A stretch of 35,017 bases of DNA from an uncultured Oscillospiraceae bacterium (GTDB lineage Bacteria > Bacillota > Clostridia > Oscillospirales > Oscillospiraceae): assembly GCA_947632155.1 (NCBI GenBank), contig CANROF010000027.1:1-35017 (forward strand). The letters are read 5' to 3'. Shown here piece by piece: positions 1-8,146 of the stretch (position 1 is its first letter; the number at the start of each line of letters is the position of its first letter). The notes under the pieces were generated by a model that was not told the origin of the DNA, searched no databases, and saw nothing but the letters and a program-made list of their open reading frames with translations. The position numbers and the translations under genes are program-made.

Positions 1-10
1 TACCACAAAC

Positions 11-45
11 AAAAGAGAGCCGCCACCCCTGGCGACTCTCTTTTT
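11..45 (+). terminator. Intrinsic terminator (probably of an upstream gene)
   Basis: An A/G-rich arm (11-19) pairs with the C/T-rich arm at 36-45. An inner CGCCA/TGGCG stem (21-25 with 30-34), one C-A mismatch and a CCCC loop complete the hairpin. T41-T45 forms the U tract. The A run on the other side lets it act in both directions. The gene it ends lies outside the window. Confidence 0.8.
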
Positions 46-191
46 CTGTGTGGGGACTTTTTTCACAGCCCCTTTTTTTGCGCGAAAAATGAAAAATTTG
101 AAAATTTTACAAAACCAATCCCCTTTTGATGCCGCGATGATACATGCTTGCCCTATATTTGCGTGGAAAAACGCGAAAGGGTGTGGGTTGG

Positions 192-953
192 ATGGAGGAA
201 TATACAACCACGGTGCTTCTGAGCCCCGGGGAACTGCGCCGGCGGCAGGAGGCGGAGGCCCGGGCGCGGCGCAGGAGCAGGCTCACGGCCATCTGCGCCC
301 TCCTTCTGGCCCTCTCCGCGGGGGCGGCCTTTGGGGCCTCCGTTGTGGAGGCCCGGGGCGGCTTTACGGAGCCTCCCCCGGCGGGGGACGGCGCCGCCCA
401 AAGCTCCGGCCTCCCCTCCGGGACGGTTGGCGGCGGCGTTCCGGCCCCGGAGCTCCCGGACTGGATAACGGAGGACCTGCTGCCCGTGAACGAATACTCC
501 CGCCCCGGGACGCCCCTGACGGAGGTGAAGGGCGTGGTGGTCCACTACGTGGGAAATCCCGACACCACGGCGTGGCAGAACAAAAACTACTTCAAAAACC
601 TGGCCGAGACGCACGCCACCTACGCCAGCAGCAACCTGATCGTGGGGCTGGACGGCGAGGTGATCCTCTGCGTGCCCCTGGACGAGATCGCTTACTGCTC
701 CACGGTCCGCAATAAGGACACCATCTCCATCGAGGTCTGCCACCCGGACGAGACGGGCAAATTTTCCGACACCACCATGGACTCCCTCATACGCCTCCTG
801 CGCTTTCTGTGCGTCCATTACGGGCTTGAACGGGAGGACATCCTGCGCCACTACGACGCCGACGGCAAGGAGTGCCCCATGTGGTATGTCAAAAACCCCG
901 GCGACTGGGAGGCATTGCGGGACAGGGTATTTGAGGACCTGAACGACTATTGA
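192..953 (+). CDS. N-acetylmuramoyl-L-alanine amidase, membrane-anchored (Amidase_2/PGRP fold)
   Basis: Predicted zinc amidase that cleaves the bond between MurNAc and the stem peptide of peptidoglycan. The 253-residue product has a basic N-terminus, one hydrophobic segment (about residues 30-50, signal anchor), a Pro/Gly-rich linker, then the catalytic domain from about residue 110. Visible metal-ligand candidates are H118 (VVHYVGN), H220 and C228 (RHYDADGKECP), which is the His/His/Cys layout of the T7-lysozyme/PGRP family. I chose ATG192 because AAAGG at 176-180 is suitably placed; ATG144 would give a 16-residue extension without a ribosome site. It stands alone, and the next reading frame is a gene remnant. 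The family call is firm; the physiological role (growth, sporulation or germination) cannot be read from the sequence. Confidence 0.88.
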   Translation: MEEYTTTVLLSPGELRRRQEAEARARRRSRLTAICALLLALSAGAAFGASVVEARGGFTEPPPAGDGAAQSSGLPSGTVGGGVPAPELPDWITEDLLPVNEYSRPGTPLTEVKGVVVHYVGNPDTTAWQNKNYFKNLAETHATYASSNLIVGLDGEVILCVPLDEIAYCSTVRNKDTISIEVCHPDETGKFSDTTMDSLIRLLRFLCVHYGLEREDILRHYDADGKECPMWYVKNPGDWEALRDRVFEDLNDY

Positions 954-957
954 CAAA

Positions 958-981
958 CGGTGGGGCCCGACGGTCCCGCCG
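958..981 (+). terminator. Weak hairpin after the amidase gene
   Basis: CGGTGGG (958-964) pairs with CCCGCCG (975-981), including one G-U pair, followed by CTATTTTA. The stem is short and the T tract poor, so this is only a possible terminator. Confidence 0.3.
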
Positions 982-990
982 CTATTTTAT

Positions 991-1815
991 GTGTTGAAAA
1001 AAATCTATTGCGTGGTCTGCGCCGATAGCGGCCACATCAACGTCCACGAGGCCGGCGCGCCGGAGTTTACCGGCCACAAGGTCCTGCCGCTGCCCCAGCG
1101 GGACGGAAAGCTCCCGGCGGCGGAGCTGAGGCCGTACCTGTCATCTTTCTTTGCCAACCCAAATCATGAGCACATGGTCTTTCCCGGGATGGTCTACATC
1201 TCCCACCCCACGGAGTACGGGACGCTCTACACCCGGGAAGAGCTCACGGAGCTTTCGGACATTTGTAAAAGCTTCCACATCCCCCTTTACATGGACGGGG
1301 CGCGGCTGGCCTACGCGCTGGGGGCGGACTTAGGCGTTGGGCTTGCGGACATAGCGGGGCTTTGCGATGTCTTCTACATCGGCGGGACGAAATGCGGGGC
1401 GCTGTGCGGGGAGGCGCTGGTTTTCCCCGGGGGCGCGCCGGAGCACTTTCTGACCGTCGTCAAGCAGCGCGGGGCGCTTTTGGCCAAGGGGCGGCTGTGC
1501 GGGGCGCAGTTTGACGCGCTCTTCACCGGCGGGCTCTATGAGGAGCTGGGCCGGCAAGCCGTCCGGGAGGCCCTGCGGCTGCGGGAGGGCCTGCGGGGGC
1601 TCGGGATTCCCCTTTACATCGAAAGCCCCACCAATCAGCAGTTCCCCATTTTGCCGGACGGGGCGCTCCGTGAGCTCTCTCAAAAGGTCCGCTATTCCTA
1701 TTGGGAGCCGCTGGAACGGGGCCGCAGCGTCATACGCCTTGCCACAAGCTGGGCCACCCGCCCGGAGGACGTCACGGAGCTCTTGGGGGTGTTCTCCTCC
1801 ATTTACAAGCCGTAA
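991..1815 (+). pseudogene. 5'-truncated threonine aldolase / beta-eliminating lyase
   Basis: The frame encodes the central and C-terminal part of a PLP-dependent low-specificity L-threonine aldolase-type enzyme (fold type I, beta-eliminating lyase family). It retains SGHINVHEAGAPE, the cofactor-contacting MDGARLAYAL and the probable PLP lysine in YIGGTKCGAL. The open frame gives at most 274 residues, whereas the family is usually about 340. The missing part is the N-terminus with the glycine-rich phosphate-binding segment that should precede CADSGHINVHE. The in-frame sequence upstream back to the stop at 940-942 shows no family similarity, and there is no convincing ribosome site before the GTG at 991. 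The break falls directly after the amidase gene. I read it as a remnant; a shortened but translated protein is less likely. Confidence 0.7.
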
Positions 1816-1889
1816 GACGCCCGCAAGACACAGGGACCGGGGCGCGGTTTTAGGACATTTACATAACGCCTTTCCGAAATAATCACACA

Positions 1890-1931
1890 AAACCACAAAA
1901 ACCGGGCCCCGCGCTTACGCGCGGGGCCCGG
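1890..1931 (-). terminator. Terminator of SLH protein gene 1
   Basis: Perfect 13-bp stem (1902-1914 with 1919-1931) with a TTAC loop. On the minus strand it is followed by a T-rich tail (complement of 1890-1901). A nearly identical hairpin ends the second SLH gene at 24403-24430. Confidence 0.9.
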
Positions 1932-1953
1932 AAATGTTTTATGTGGGGGGAAA

Positions 1954-4590
1954 TCAGGCAGCGGGCTTGGGAACAATCAGGATGAATTCAGCCTGAGTAT
2001 CCTTATTGACGTACACTGTTACATACGCATCCTTTTCAACAGCGTCCGCAACAGTAGGAGCACTACCAGTGGCATCAACGATTACAGTGTCCTTGGTGAG
2101 ATAAATAACCGTATCGCCGACAACGATGTAATCATTCTCAACGAGGCCAACCTGACTCGCAGTGACCTTAGGAGTAACAGCATTAACAGCGGAAATAGCA
2201 CCATTCTTGAGGCTCAAATTATAAACCGTACCAGGCTCAAGCGTCTTGTTTACTTCACTTGTTGTAACCTGGAGGTTCGTAGCGCCCTCATAGGTTTCAA
2301 CAGCGCCATCCACAAAGAACATGTAGTGGGCCTTGTCCGTAGTCTCACCAGGTCCAACATAAATGGCGTAATTGACGGGAGTCTCAGCGGGCTTCGGGGC
2401 ATCCTCACTATTAGTGGTGACTACATAAATCTTAGTGACGACATTGTTGGAGCCAGCTACAACAACAGCATTCTCATAAGACTTCGCATCAGAGGGGAAC
2501 TGACCATAACCGTTAAGTGTTGTGACTGTAGTCTTATTCTTCGAGGTATCGAGATAGGAGACTACCACCACAGTAGCGCCGTTCGCATACAAGGTCTTCT
2601 TATCAAGCTCGCCGACCTTAGCGGTATTCTTCTTGAGCTCCACCTTCAAAGTTTTGGCAGACTCGCGGATAATGGCAAGGGTGCCGTCAGCAAGCTCAGC
2701 ATATTCATAGAAGCCAGATTTGAGTTCATCTGCCTTGCCAACCTCATATTCAGTCATCAGAGAGCCGTCAACATTCTTATAGAAGTATCCATCATCGTTG
2801 CTCCCTATAGCGAGAGTGACTACTTTGACCTCGCCGGTTTCGGGCATGATAACACGGGCTCTTGAAAGAGCGTTCTGGGCCGCAGTGGGATCCTTGCCAA
2901 GAAGCTCTTCATCATCAGTGAGCTCGCCGTCATTATATCCCTGGGAAGCTTCCGTGATGACATAAATATAATTGGTTTCAACGGTAATGGGCTCTTCAGT
3001 TGTGGCATAAATGATGTGGCCGTAGTTGTCCTCATAGAAGTTGAACTCGGTATTCTTGTCATAAGCATAACCGGCAGAAGTACCAATGACAGCATCCACA
3101 AGTCCCTTTTCCCCGTCAGCCTTGGCGTTGGCGGATTTGTATTTAACAACATTGTCAACGCGGATATAGCCGCTTGCAGAAGAAGCAGTAACCTTACCGG
3201 AGAAAGTCTTCGCAACGTTCATATCAACGATGTTGTAGTTGCTTTCATCCTTCTCAACCGCGGTGAAGATGACGACCTGGCCCTTGGTGAACTCGCTGGT
3301 TTCCTTGAAGCAGGTGATTGTTTTACCATTTACATTAATGCCGAACTTAACATTGGCTTTTTCCGTTGCGGTAGCCTTGTTAATATCACTGGAAGTGAGC
3401 ACATGGACATAGGTATCAATTACAATGATCTTAGCCGCTTTGGTGCTGCTGGTGCCCTCGTCATAAACTTCAACGCGCTGACCGGGCTTATAAACGGTGT
3501 CTCCATTCGCATCTCCGACTTTATATTTTGTCGCAGCTTTGGGAGTACCGTTAGTTGTAACAGAAACGCTGACCTCATCGCCCGTCTTGTAGCCAAGGGC
3601 TTTAAGAGCATCGCTGAGCTTCACGCCGTCAGTGTAGATATTGTTGTACGGAACAGTGAGGGTGGAATAAATGTTGTCTTTCTCCTTACTGCGATCTTTG
3701 TATCCATAGGTGGAACGGCCAAAGGTGTCAACATTCTCAGTAAACTGAAGGTGATAGAGTGTATCGCCAATGGAGCCGGTGTTCACCTGGGTTTTGGTGT
3801 AAGAAACAACATCATCCTCGTGGGCGTTTTTCCAAGTCTGCATGACCAGAAGCGCCTCTACCAAAGAATCAACCGTGTCAATGGGGCTGTCACTTCCGGC
3901 ATCATAGGTATCGTTCTCGGTCTTTTCTACATATACGAGATACCCAACCGTAACGGTCCCGTCGGGGGAGTGATTGATGGCCTGCCAGATCATCTGGGCA
4001 GTCTCTTCACGGGTCAGAGCCTTGTTGGGGTCCTCAATGACGTCCTCAAGGCCAGTCTCAAAGATGTCATACTCACGGGCGAACTCAACGGCCTTGGAGG
4101 TCCAGCTCGCGGTGGCGTTCTTGGGCTCATAGCCGGTGGCCTTCATGAGCATGGTCAGGAGCTCGAAGCCGGTGACGGTGGCGTTGGGGACAAAGGTGGT
4201 ATCGGTCTTGCCGGTGACGATGCCCGCCTCATAGGCATAACCGATGTTGCCGTCCGCCCACTTGTGAGCCTCGCCCACGTCGGTGAAGGGATGATCGCTG
4301 CCAAGCACAGCCAGAGCACGTCCGGCAGGAGTGGTCAGCGTCGCCACGATCAGGGACGCGGCCTCAGCGCGGGTGACAGGCGCAGAGGGTACGAACGCGG
4401 TGTCGCTCTTACCGGTGATAATGCCCATACCGGTAAGGGTGGCGACTGCGAGTTCGTAGTCGGGGTCGATCTCGGTCTTGTCATCGAAGCCCCTGTACGT
4501 CTCCATGTCCGCGTTTGCGGGCAGAATCAGTACGCCGACTGCCATGACTACTGCCAAGACCAAGCACAGGGTCTTTTTCAGAGTCTTCAT
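1954..4590 (-). CDS. S-layer-type protein with N-terminal SLH domains (paralogue 1)
   Basis: An 878-residue exported surface protein. A Sec signal peptide (MKTLKKTLCLVLAVVMAVGV, cleavage probably after PANA) is followed by three SLH-type segments in residues about 40-240. These carry the recognisable patterns TGMGIITGKSDTAFVPSAPV, AGIVTGKTDTTFVPNATVTG and TREETAQMIWQAIN. SLH domains bind pyruvylated secondary cell-wall polymer. The remainder (about 240-878) is Thr/Val/Lys/Asp-rich, predicted beta-rich, and I recognise no enzyme motif in it. Start ATG4590 has AAGGAGG (4600-4606) nine bases upstream; an open frame 16 codons longer has no such site. The gene is visibly less G+C-rich than its neighbours. 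Its 5' region and terminator match those of the SLH gene at 24461-27055. An S-layer or abundant surface protein role is inferred. Confidence 0.88.
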   Translation of the reverse strand: MKTLKKTLCLVLAVVMAVGVLILPANADMETYRGFDDKTEIDPDYELAVATLTGMGIITGKSDTAFVPSAPVTRAEAASLIVATLTTPAGRALAVLGSDHPFTDVGEAHKWADGNIGYAYEAGIVTGKTDTTFVPNATVTGFELLTMLMKATGYEPKNATASWTSKAVEFAREYDIFETGLEDVIEDPNKALTREETAQMIWQAINHSPDGTVTVGYLVYVEKTENDTYDAGSDSPIDTVDSLVEALLVMQTWKNAHEDDVVSYTKTQVNTGSIGDTLYHLQFTENVDTFGRSTYGYKDRSKEKDNIYSTLTVPYNNIYTDGVKLSDALKALGYKTGDEVSVSVTTNGTPKAATKYKVGDANGDTVYKPGQRVEVYDEGTSSTKAAKIIVIDTYVHVLTSSDINKATATEKANVKFGINVNGKTITCFKETSEFTKGQVVIFTAVEKDESNYNIVDMNVAKTFSGKVTASSASGYIRVDNVVKYKSANAKADGEKGLVDAVIGTSAGYAYDKNTEFNFYEDNYGHIIYATTEEPITVETNYIYVITEASQGYNDGELTDDEELLGKDPTAAQNALSRARVIMPETGEVKVVTLAIGSNDDGYFYKNVDGSLMTEYEVGKADELKSGFYEYAELADGTLAIIRESAKTLKVELKKNTAKVGELDKKTLYANGATVVVVSYLDTSKNKTTVTTLNGYGQFPSDAKSYENAVVVAGSNNVVTKIYVVTTNSEDAPKPAETPVNYAIYVGPGETTDKAHYMFFVDGAVETYEGATNLQVTTSEVNKTLEPGTVYNLSLKNGAISAVNAVTPKVTASQVGLVENDYIVVGDTVIYLTKDTVIVDATGSAPTVADAVEKDAYVTVYVNKDTQAEFILIVPKPAA

Positions 4591-4722
4591 GTAGTGTTTC
4601 CTCCTTAATAACACCCCAGCCCCCATGCCCCGCCCCAAAACCCGCTGTTCCCAAGGCTTTTCCCCTCAATTTCCAGCTCCGTTGTGTCTTGCGCGAGTGT
4701 TGTACATATTTTTCCAATTCGT
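4591..4722 (-). promoter_or_regulatory. Conserved 5' leader and putative promoter of SLH gene 1
   Basis: This stretch is almost base-for-base the same as 27056-27187 in front of the second SLH gene. It contains the AAGGAGG ribosome site and, at its far end on the minus strand, GAATTGG followed by TGTACAAC, the only plausible -10-like element. No good -35 is visible. A long, conserved untranslated leader is common for abundant S-layer mRNAs; that role is inferred. Confidence 0.5.
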
Positions 4723-4781
4723 GTCCTGCGCGTGTCTTGCGCCTGTCCCGGCCGGGGCGAAAAATCCTTGAAAGGCCGGAC

Positions 4782-4810
4782 TTGACAAGCGCTTTCGGGG
4801 AGGCTACAAT
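4782..4810 (+). promoter_or_regulatory. Promoter of proS
   Basis: TTGACA (4782-4787), 17-bp spacer, TACAAT (4805-4810). The predicted leader before proS is about 30 nt, too short for a T-box. Confidence 0.85.
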
Positions 4811-4847
4811 GTAAGCACACTATTCTTTGTAATCAGGAGTCTTTTTT

Positions 4848-6281
4848 ATGGCTAAAGACAAAAAAGTCGAACAGATCACCGATATGGACGTGGATTTCAC
4901 CCAGTGGTACACCGACGTGTGTACCAAGGCGGAGCTCATCGACTACTCCTCCATCAAGGGCATGTTCATCTACCGCCCCTACGGCTACGCCATTTGGGAA
5001 AACATCCAGTCCATCCTGGACGCGGAATTCAAAAAGCTGGGCCACCAGAACGTCTACCTGCCCATGCTCATCCCGGAGAGCCTTCTCCAAAAGGAGAAGG
5101 ACCACGTGGAGGGCTTCGCCCCGGAGTGCGCCTGGGTCACCATGGGCGGCGCGGACAAGTTAGAGGAGCGCTGCTGCATCCGCCCCACCAGTGAGACGCT
5201 TTTCTGCGAGCACTATAAGAACGTCATCCACTCCTGGCGGGACCTGCCCAAGCTCTACAACCAGTGGTGCAGCGTTTTGCGCTGGGAGAAGACCTCCCGG
5301 CCTTTCCTCCGCCACCGGGAATTCCTCTGGCAGGAGGGCCACACTATGCACGCCACGGAGGAGGAGGCCCGGGCCGAGACGCAGCGGATGCTCAACGTCT
5401 ACGCCGACTTCATGGAGAACGTGCTGGCCATGCCCGTCATCCGCGGCCGCAAGACCGACAAGGAGAAGTTCAACGGCGCGGAGGAGACTTACACCGTGGA
5501 GTGCATGATGCACGACAAAAAGGCCCTCCAGGGCGGCACCAGCCACTACTTCGGCGACGGCTTCGCCAGGGCCTTCGACATCACCTACACGGGGCGCGAC
5601 AACCAGCTCCACCACCCCTATCAAACAAGCTGGGGCGTGTCCACCCGCATGATCGGCGGTATCATCATGACCCACGGCGACAACTCCGGCCTGGTGCTGC
5701 CCCCGAAGATCGCCCCCATCCAGATCATCGTGGTCCCCGTGGCGATGCACAAGGAGGGCGTCCAGGAGGCGGCCGGGAAGCTGCTGGAGACGCTGAAAAA
5801 CGCCGGTATCCGCGGGGAGATCGACCTTTCCGACCAGTCCATGGGCTGGAAGGCCGCCCAGTACGAGATGAAGGGCGTCCCCGTCCGGCTGGAGCTGGGG
5901 CCCCGGGACATCGAAAACGGCGTCTGCGTGGCGGCCAAGCGCACTGGCGGCGAAAAGCTGACCCTGCCCCTGGAGAACGTGGCCGACACCGTTAAGAAGG
6001 TCCTGGAGGACGTGCAGAAGGAGATGTACGAAAAGGCCCTCAAAAACCTCACCGACAACACCTTTGACGCCCACAGCGTGGAGGAGGTCCGGGACGGCTG
6101 CCAGAAGGGCGGCTTTGCCCGTATGATGTGGTGCGGCGACGAGGCGTGCGAGGTCAAGATGAAAGAGCAGGCCGGCGTCACCAGCCGCTGCATCCCCTTC
6201 GACCAGCACCACATCGGCGATGTCTGCCCCGTGTGCGGGAAGCCGGCAAAGCAGATGGTGATTTGGGGAATCGCATATTAA
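4848..6281 (+). CDS. proS: Prolyl-tRNA synthetase, archaeal/eukaryotic (zinc-domain) type
   Basis: Class II aminoacyl-tRNA synthetase that charges tRNA-Pro with proline. At 477 residues without a YbaK-like editing insertion, it matches the ProS type 3 group rather than the roughly 570-residue bacterial type. Class II motif regions are visible: YLPMLIPESLL, RPTSETLFCEHY and LRWEKTSRPFLRHREFLWQE, with a GGIIMTHGD segment further on. The C-terminal domain carries a likely zinc site (CGDEAC near residue 428 and CPVCGK near 465) and ends in WGIAY, whose terminal Tyr is typical of this type. ATG4848 follows CAGGAG with proper spacing. It is monocistronic, with its own promoter and a following terminator. 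Confidence 0.96.
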   Translation: MAKDKKVEQITDMDVDFTQWYTDVCTKAELIDYSSIKGMFIYRPYGYAIWENIQSILDAEFKKLGHQNVYLPMLIPESLLQKEKDHVEGFAPECAWVTMGGADKLEERCCIRPTSETLFCEHYKNVIHSWRDLPKLYNQWCSVLRWEKTSRPFLRHREFLWQEGHTMHATEEEARAETQRMLNVYADFMENVLAMPVIRGRKTDKEKFNGAEETYTVECMMHDKKALQGGTSHYFGDGFARAFDITYTGRDNQLHHPYQTSWGVSTRMIGGIIMTHGDNSGLVLPPKIAPIQIIVVPVAMHKEGVQEAAGKLLETLKNAGIRGEIDLSDQSMGWKAAQYEMKGVPVRLELGPRDIENGVCVAAKRTGGEKLTLPLENVADTVKKVLEDVQKEMYEKALKNLTDNTFDAHSVEEVRDGCQKGGFARMMWCGDEACEVKMKEQAGVTSRCIPFDQHHIGDVCPVCGKPAKQMVIWGIAY

Positions 6282-6300
6282 TTTAAATGTATGATCAAGC

Positions 6301-6336
6301 ATCCGGGACGTCACGCGTGGCGTCCCGGATTTATTG
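6301..6336 (+). terminator. Terminator after proS
   Basis: ATCCGGGACG (6301-6310) pairs with CGTCCCGGAT (6321-6330), followed by TTATTGT. The apical part is itself palindromic (CACGCGTG). Confidence 0.75.
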
Positions 6337-6452
6337 TATTATTAAATGTACGGGCCGTGACCGCAGAGAATGCCCTTGGGCACGCCCAGATCGGCCCATG
6401 CTGCGACAACCGACAACCTGCAATCAACGCGAACCCCCACCAATCACGCCGT

Positions 6453-6840
6453 AGGGGCCGGACACTGTGCCGGCCCCTCCCCCGGATTATTGCCATGTCC
6501 CGTTGAACGAAGATGCGCGCGAATCGGATGGACGGGCCGATGTGGTCATCGGCCCCTACGGCCGGACGTTGGGTCTATGCGTTCATTGAAAGGAGATTGC
6601 AAATCGGGAGGACGGGTCGCCGGGGACGGCGACCCCTACAGCAGAAACGAAGGGTTTTGCGTTTTTCGGTAGGTGAAAGCGTATCGGCGGGGACGGGCGG
6701 GTTTGGAACCCGCCCCTACGAGAGAAATGGTAGAATTTTTCATAGAAACAGGCATGTCCGATTCTGTTCGTAGGAAGCGTCTATTTCAACGCAACAACCT
6801 TTATCCTCGCCGTAGGGGTCGCCGTCCCCGGCGACCCGTC
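6453..6840. repeat. Cluster of five short hairpin repeats in a 560-bp gene-free region
   Basis: No gene is supported between 6337 and 6891. Five perfect 9-bp stem-loops occur at 6453-6478, 6534-6555, 6614-6635, 6695-6715 and 6816-6837. They share a format: GACGGG or similar at the left edge and CCCCTAC at the right edge, with a different stem interior in most copies. The last copy is the reverse complement of the third. The second copy is repeated exactly at 34994-35015. They resemble REP-type intergenic palindromes; no mobilising gene is visible here. Confidence 0.8.
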
Positions 6841-6891
6841 CCTCAATTCACCACTCAACTCCCAATCATATGAACGACTCCTACTGGCCGC

Positions 6892-6927
6892 AAAAAAACG
6901 CCCGCTGAAGAGGTTTCAGCGGGCGTT
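6892..6927 (-). terminator. Terminator of the yabP-yabQ-divIC-yabR operon
   Basis: A 13-bp perfect stem (6897-6909 with 6915-6927) with a 5-nt loop. On the minus strand it ends in a run of seven T (complement of 6892-6898). Confidence 0.92.
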
Positions 6928-6943
6928 ATACATTATAAATATA

Positions 6944-7372
6944 CTACCTTCTCCGCTTCGTTCCCCGGCGGTCGGTTTTTTTCATCATGTCGGATATTTT
7001 GCCCTCGGAGTCCTTCATGAAGCGCTTGAGCTTGTCCTCGAAGTCGGCGTCCAGGGGCGGCTGGTCGTCGGAGAGGGGCGAGCTCTCCTGGCGGGGCGGG
7101 CGCGGGGGGCGGGGGGCGCTCTCCTGACGGGGCGGGCGGGGCTGGGCCTGCTTGATGGACAGGTTGATGCGGCCGTTCTCGTCGATCTTGAGGACCTTCA
7201 CCTGGACCTCCTGGCCCACGGTGAGGAAATCCGCCACGTTGTTCACAAAGGTGTTGGCGATCTCGGAGATGTAGACAAGGCCGGACTTGCCCGGCGCAAG
7301 CTGAACAAAGGCCCCGAACTTGGTGATGCCCGTGACCTTACCGGTGAGAACCGCTCCCTCTTGAATATCCAT
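6944..7372 (-). CDS. yabR: S1-domain RNA-binding protein, YabR-like
   Basis: A 142-residue protein with one S1 RNA-binding domain at the N-terminus (residues about 1-75: GAVLTGKVTGITKFGAFVQL through KIDENGRINLSIKQ). A Pro/Arg/Gln-rich linker and a short charged C-terminal helix ending in RRGTKRRR follow. The S1 fold suggests RNA or ribosome contact. The gene order yabP-yabQ-divIC-yabR is the same as in Bacillus subtilis, which supports the name. I chose the ATG at 7372 because GAGAGGAAAG sits just upstream. The alternative ATG at 7396 overlaps the divIC stop (ATGA) but has no good ribosome site, so the extra eight residues cannot be excluded. Confidence 0.85.
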   Translation of the reverse strand: MDIQEGAVLTGKVTGITKFGAFVQLAPGKSGLVYISEIANTFVNNVADFLTVGQEVQVKVLKIDENGRINLSIKQAQPRPPRQESAPRPPRPPRQESSPLSDDQPPLDADFEDKLKRFMKDSEGKISDMMKKTDRRGTKRRR

Positions 7373-7392
7373 ACGGTCTTTCCTCTCTGTCG

Positions 7393-7668
7393 TCATTTGC
7401 CGGAGGAGTAGATCTCCTCGCCGGGGTCGATCATGCCCAACTCGTCCCTGGCGATGTCGCGGATGACATCCGGGTCATCCTTATTGTTGATGGCGTACAG
7501 CATGTCGTCGTTCTCGGCGGCGATGGCGGCCTGCTGGCGGCGCAGATCGTCCAGCTCCGACTGGGCCTCGGCCCGGCGGTCGCTTATCCTGATGAGCGAC
7601 ACCACCGCGTACACCACCAGGACCGCTATAACTATCTTCGTAAGTATACCTGTGCGTTTCAGGCGCAT
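7393..7668 (-). CDS. divIC: Septum formation initiator DivIC/FtsB family
   Basis: A 91-residue bitopic membrane protein with a short basic N-terminus, one transmembrane helix (residues about 9-27), a coiled-coil segment (about 28-60) and the family's C-terminal pattern IARDELGMIDPGEEIY. DivIC works with FtsL and DivIB in the divisome at the septum. A clear GGAGGT ribosome site precedes ATG7668. The gene lies between yabQ and yabR as in Bacillus. Its 5' two thirds is also covered by the open tail of the yabQ frame. Confidence 0.88.
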   Translation of the reverse strand: MRLKRTGILTKIVIAVLVVYAVVSLIRISDRRAEAQSELDDLRRQQAAIAAENDDMLYAINNKDDPDVIRDIARDELGMIDPGEEIYSSGK

Positions 7669-8143
7669 GATTCGTGACCTCCGGAACGGCCCTGCGGGCC
7701 CTTTTGCGTTTCTTGTACTCTATTTTATACCATTCCAGCGCAGAATGAAAGAGTTTTTTTATATTTTTACGAAATTTTTCTAAGATTTCCGCCGCTTTTT
7801 TAAGAGGCATTAACAAAATCCCCAGTATCCTGGCGATAAGCCCCGTAAAAAGCGCCCCGACGTACAAGACGGCCCTGCTCAGCGTGAGAAAATAGAGCGC
7901 CGCGCCAAGGGCCGCCAGGACCTGCATGAAGATCCGCTGCCGCCCGCCCCCGGCCCAGAGGCCCAGCACAAAGAGCCCCGCCGCCGCGCAGCCCCAGAAG
8001 AGGATGTCCGCCGCCGCGGTGAGCACCGCGCTCTTCACCCCGCGGCGCAGGATCCGCAGCGCGTCGTACAGCAGCCCCATCGCCACGCCCGCCGAAACGG
8101 ATATGAGGGCCTGGAGGGCCTGCCCTCCCACCGACTGTTCCAT
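7481..8143 (-). CDS. yabQ: Spore cortex protein YabQ-like
   Basis: A polytopic membrane protein of the YabQ family, needed for spore cortex formation in Bacillus. Hydrophobic segments lie at residues about 8-30, 40-65 and 70-110, with the family-like start SAGVAMGLLYDALRILRRG, then a basic tail around KKAAEILEKFRKNIKKLF. The frame stays open to 220 residues and overlaps divIC by 188 bp. The overlapping part is Gly/Pro/Arg-rich and looks like out-of-frame divIC rather than conserved YabQ sequence. The functional protein probably needs only the first 150-160 residues. ATG8143 follows the yabP stop by three bases, so translation is likely coupled. Confidence 0.8.
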   Translation of the reverse strand: MEQSVGGQALQALISVSAGVAMGLLYDALRILRRGVKSAVLTAAADILFWGCAAAGLFVLGLWAGGGRQRIFMQVLAALGAALYFLTLSRAVLYVGALFTGLIARILGILLMPLKKAAEILEKFRKNIKKLFHSALEWYKIEYKKRKRARRAVPEVTNHAPETHRYTYEDSYSGPGGVRGGVAHQDKRPPGRGPVGAGRSAPPAGRHRRRERRHAVRHQQ

Positions 8144-8146
8144 GGC

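Noticed and set aside
144-191. ATG144 as start of the amidase
   Set aside because: No ribosome site precedes it, and the added residues before the basic N-terminus have no family support; ATG192 has AAAGG at a suitable distance.
4811-4847. T-box leader for proS
   Set aside because: Only about 30 nt lie between the predicted transcript start and the start codon, too short for a T-box.
6453-6840. Could the hairpin cluster be a CRISPR array?
   Set aside because: Repeats are palindromic, differ in sequence and orientation, and have irregular spacing; there are no uniform spacers or cas genes.
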